Origin: Blautia faecis
Lineage (GTDB): Bacteria > Bacillota > Clostridia > Lachnospirales > Lachnospiraceae
Assembly (NCBI RefSeq): GCF_020554845.1
Contig: NZ_JAJCIA010000013.1
Coordinates: 31,479-95,478 of the forward strand
DNA: 64,000 nucleotides
Direction of reading: 5' to 3'
How positions within the stretch are numbered: the first letter of the stretch is position 1; every line of letters begins with the position of its first letter. A model generated the notes under the pieces. The model saw nothing but the letters and a program-made list of their open reading frames with translations, did no database searches and was not told the origin of the DNA. The translations under genes and the position numbers were made by a program. Below are positions 62,749-64,000 of this stretch, piece by piece.

Positions 62749-63486
62749 ATGAAAAGAATCATTGTAATGGTACTGAAGAATATTATATTCGTACCATATT
62801 ATTGGATTATGCTGAACTGGTATGCTGCGCATGTGGATAAATACACAGAGGAACAGCGCTATGCCATGTTGAAAAAAATTGACCATGCAGCTAATCGTGG
62901 AGGAAATCTTCATATAGACGGTCATGGAGTAGAAAATATACCTTCGCAAAATGGATTTATGTTTTATCCGAATCATCAGGGATTATATGACGTGCTTGCC
63001 ATAATGGAGGTCTGCCCGGTACCTTTTTCAGTAGTTGCAAAGAAGGAAGTTGGAAATGTACCGTTTTTGAAGCAGGTATTTTCATGTATGAAAGCATTTT
63101 TGATTGACAGGGAAGATATTAAACAATCTATGCAGGTGATCATTAATGTAACGAAAGAAGTAAAAGCAGGAAGAAATTATCTTATTTTTGCAGAAGGGAC
63201 CAGAAGCAAAAATGGAAACCATCCTCAGGAATTTAAAGGCGGAAGTTTTAAGGCTGCTATGAAAGCAAAATGTCCGATTGTACCGGTTGCATTGATTGAT
63301 TCTTATAAAGCATTTGATACCGGTTCTGCAAAAATGCTGAATGTTCAGGTGCATTTTCTGAAGCCCATGGAATATGAAGAATATAAAGATATGAAATCAA
63401 CTGAGATTGCCGCAGAGGTAAAAAGAAGAATTGAAGAGACTATCCGGGCAAATGAAAATAGTAACTGTTCACTTTGTAACCAGTAA
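62749..63486 (+). CDS. plsC: 1-acyl-sn-glycerol-3-phosphate acyltransferase
   Basis: A 245-residue membrane-associated acyltransferase for phosphatidic acid synthesis. The ATG at 62749 follows AAAGGAG by 7 bases. The catalytic NHxxxxD is NHQGLYD (75-81), and the glycerophosphate site is FAEGTRS. One N-terminal membrane helix (IIVMVLKNIIFVPYYWIML). The last ten or so residues (ENSNCSLCNQ) are encoded by a REP-like repeat, so the natural C-terminus was probably changed by the insertion. Confidence 0.93.
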   Translation: MKRIIVMVLKNIIFVPYYWIMLNWYAAHVDKYTEEQRYAMLKKIDHAANRGGNLHIDGHGVENIPSQNGFMFYPNHQGLYDVLAIMEVCPVPFSVVAKKEVGNVPFLKQVFSCMKAFLIDREDIKQSMQVIINVTKEVKAGRNYLIFAEGTRSKNGNHPQEFKGGSFKAAMKAKCPIVPVALIDSYKAFDTGSAKMLNVQVHFLKPMEYEEYKDMKSTEIAAEVKRRIEETIRANENSNCSLCNQ

Positions 63487-63504
63487 CCGCTTCGCGATGC
63501 ACAG
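63459..63504. repeat. REP-like family-3 repeat overlapping plsC 3' end
   Basis: Reverse orientation: AATAGTAACTGTTCACTTTG, then TAACCAGTAACCGCTTCGCG and ATGCAC. It supplies the plsC stop codon. Confidence 0.78.
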
Positions 63505-63569
63505 AAATCATGTATTCGCATGATTCCGCACCGAAATTCGCATAAAAAATAAAAAACTTAAAAAAGATG

Positions 63570-63598
63570 TTGACAAGAAGTGATCTTTTAAGTATAAT
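63570..63598 (+). promoter_or_regulatory. consensus promoter of tRNA-Ser
   Basis: TTGACA, 17 bp, TATAAT; both hexamers perfect. Confidence 0.9.
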
Positions 63599-63662
63599 AA
63601 CAAATGCGCTACAAAAGATGCGCAACTCCACAATTTAACATTGGTTAAGTAGTTCGGAGACT

Positions 63663-63750
63663 GGAGAAGTACTCAAGAGGCCGAAGAGGTGCCCCTGCTA
63701 AGGGTATAGGTCGTTAACGCGGCGCGAGGGTTCAAATCCCTCCTTCTCCG
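63663..63750 (+). tRNA. tRNA-Ser (anticodon GCU)
   Basis: An 88-nt class II tRNA: acceptor GGAGAAG/CTTCTCC plus discriminator G, anticodon loop CTGCTAA giving GCU, T arm GAGGGTTCAAATCCCTC and a long variable arm. CCA is not encoded. T-rich sequence follows directly. Confidence 0.96.
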
Positions 63751-63798
63751 TTTTTTAATTTTTTTGAATTTTAAATTTAAAAAAATTAAAAAAAGTGG

Positions 63799-63827
63799 TT
63801 GACAAAGCTTCCTACTTGTGATAAAGT
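63799..63827 (+). promoter_or_regulatory. upstream promoter of probable rRNA operon
   Basis: TTGACA, 17 bp, TAAAGT in very AT-rich sequence. Confidence 0.6.
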
Positions 63828-63893
63828 GGACAAGTCGTCAACAAAGACAAAAAACTTCATCAAAAAAGTTTTGAAAAAAACTTAAAAAAGTTC

Positions 63894-63922
63894 TTGACAA
63901 ACAAAATAAGATGAGGTAAAAT
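63894..63922 (+). promoter_or_regulatory. downstream promoter of probable rRNA operon
   Basis: TTGACA, 17 bp, TAAAAT, preceded by A/T tracts like an UP element. Downstream TTGATAACTAAACAGTG is leader-like, and no coding start appears before the window ends. Confidence 0.75.
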
Positions 63923-64000
63923 AAACAAGCTGTCGCAAAGAAATGACAGCGAAACAACCTTGATAACTAAACAGTGAAACACATACGATTCTCGAAAATT
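63923..64000 (+). other. probable rRNA operon leader, truncated by window end
   Basis: A short GCTGTC/GACAGC hairpin is followed by leader-like sequence without a frame. The rRNA itself would begin beyond the edge; this is inferred from tandem strong promoters next to a tRNA and close to oriC. Confidence 0.5.

Overview
The window is a 64 kb piece of a low-GC Gram-positive chromosome centred on the replication origin. Gene content and order fit a Lachnospiraceae-type Clostridia (Blautia-like): the rpmH-rnpA-yidD-yidC-jag-mnmE-mnmG-rsmG block runs left from oriC, dnaA-dnaN-yaaA-recF runs right, and parA-parB-DUF4446-serS, a DUF3881 protein and a YgeY-family hydrolase lie further left. The genus is inferred from style and synteny only.

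Left arm (1-30 kb), almost all on the minus strand and so codirectional with the leftward fork: a partial DUF1254/DUF1214 protein (plus strand), a sugar-binding lipoprotein overlapping a membrane diguanylate cyclase, a membrane 4Fe-4S/FMN electron-transfer protein, ygeY with a structured leader and a 25-codon upstream frame, DUF3881, serS, DUF4446, parB and parA. A 5 kb parS zone follows, with four perfect 16-bp parS palindromes, two of them inside coding sequences. Then come an ABC exporter with GldG/DUF4340 auxiliary proteins, and the RNA-modification, RNase P and YidC block.

Origin (30.0-32.5 kb): clustered DnaA boxes upstream of dnaA and more between dnaA and dnaN (bipartite layout), plus a large 23-bp-armed inverted repeat between oriC and dnaA.

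Right arm (30.8-64 kb), all plus strand: dnaA, dnaN, the yaaA S4 protein, recF, an uncharacterised 887-residue helical-repeat/acidic/P-loop protein, rsmA, a secreted protein behind a 35-bp repeat array, an S1-domain protein, CBS-type pyrophosphatase, flavin reductase, shikimate kinase, murA, SAM-I riboswitch-metK, a two-component system, an IS607-type remnant (dead TnpA, intact TnpB), an Orn/Lys/Arg decarboxylase-like protein with a Cys-rich insert, a guanylate-kinase-like protein, holB-ricT-trmN6-rsmI, gyrB-gyrA, a lipoprotein, plsC, tRNA-Ser(GCU), and tandem promoters that probably start an rRNA operon beyond the right edge.

The most unusual theme is the density of short palindromic repeat elements in the intergenic gaps. 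At least three families are present: AGAGCGTGTTTGAAAA-ended elements of about 160 bp, a second family of which one copy carries the first nested inside it, and a REP-like family around GTTACTG...CAGTAAC. They account for most of the long non-coding gaps at 12-15, 21-23, 26, 40, 44, 53 and 63 kb.
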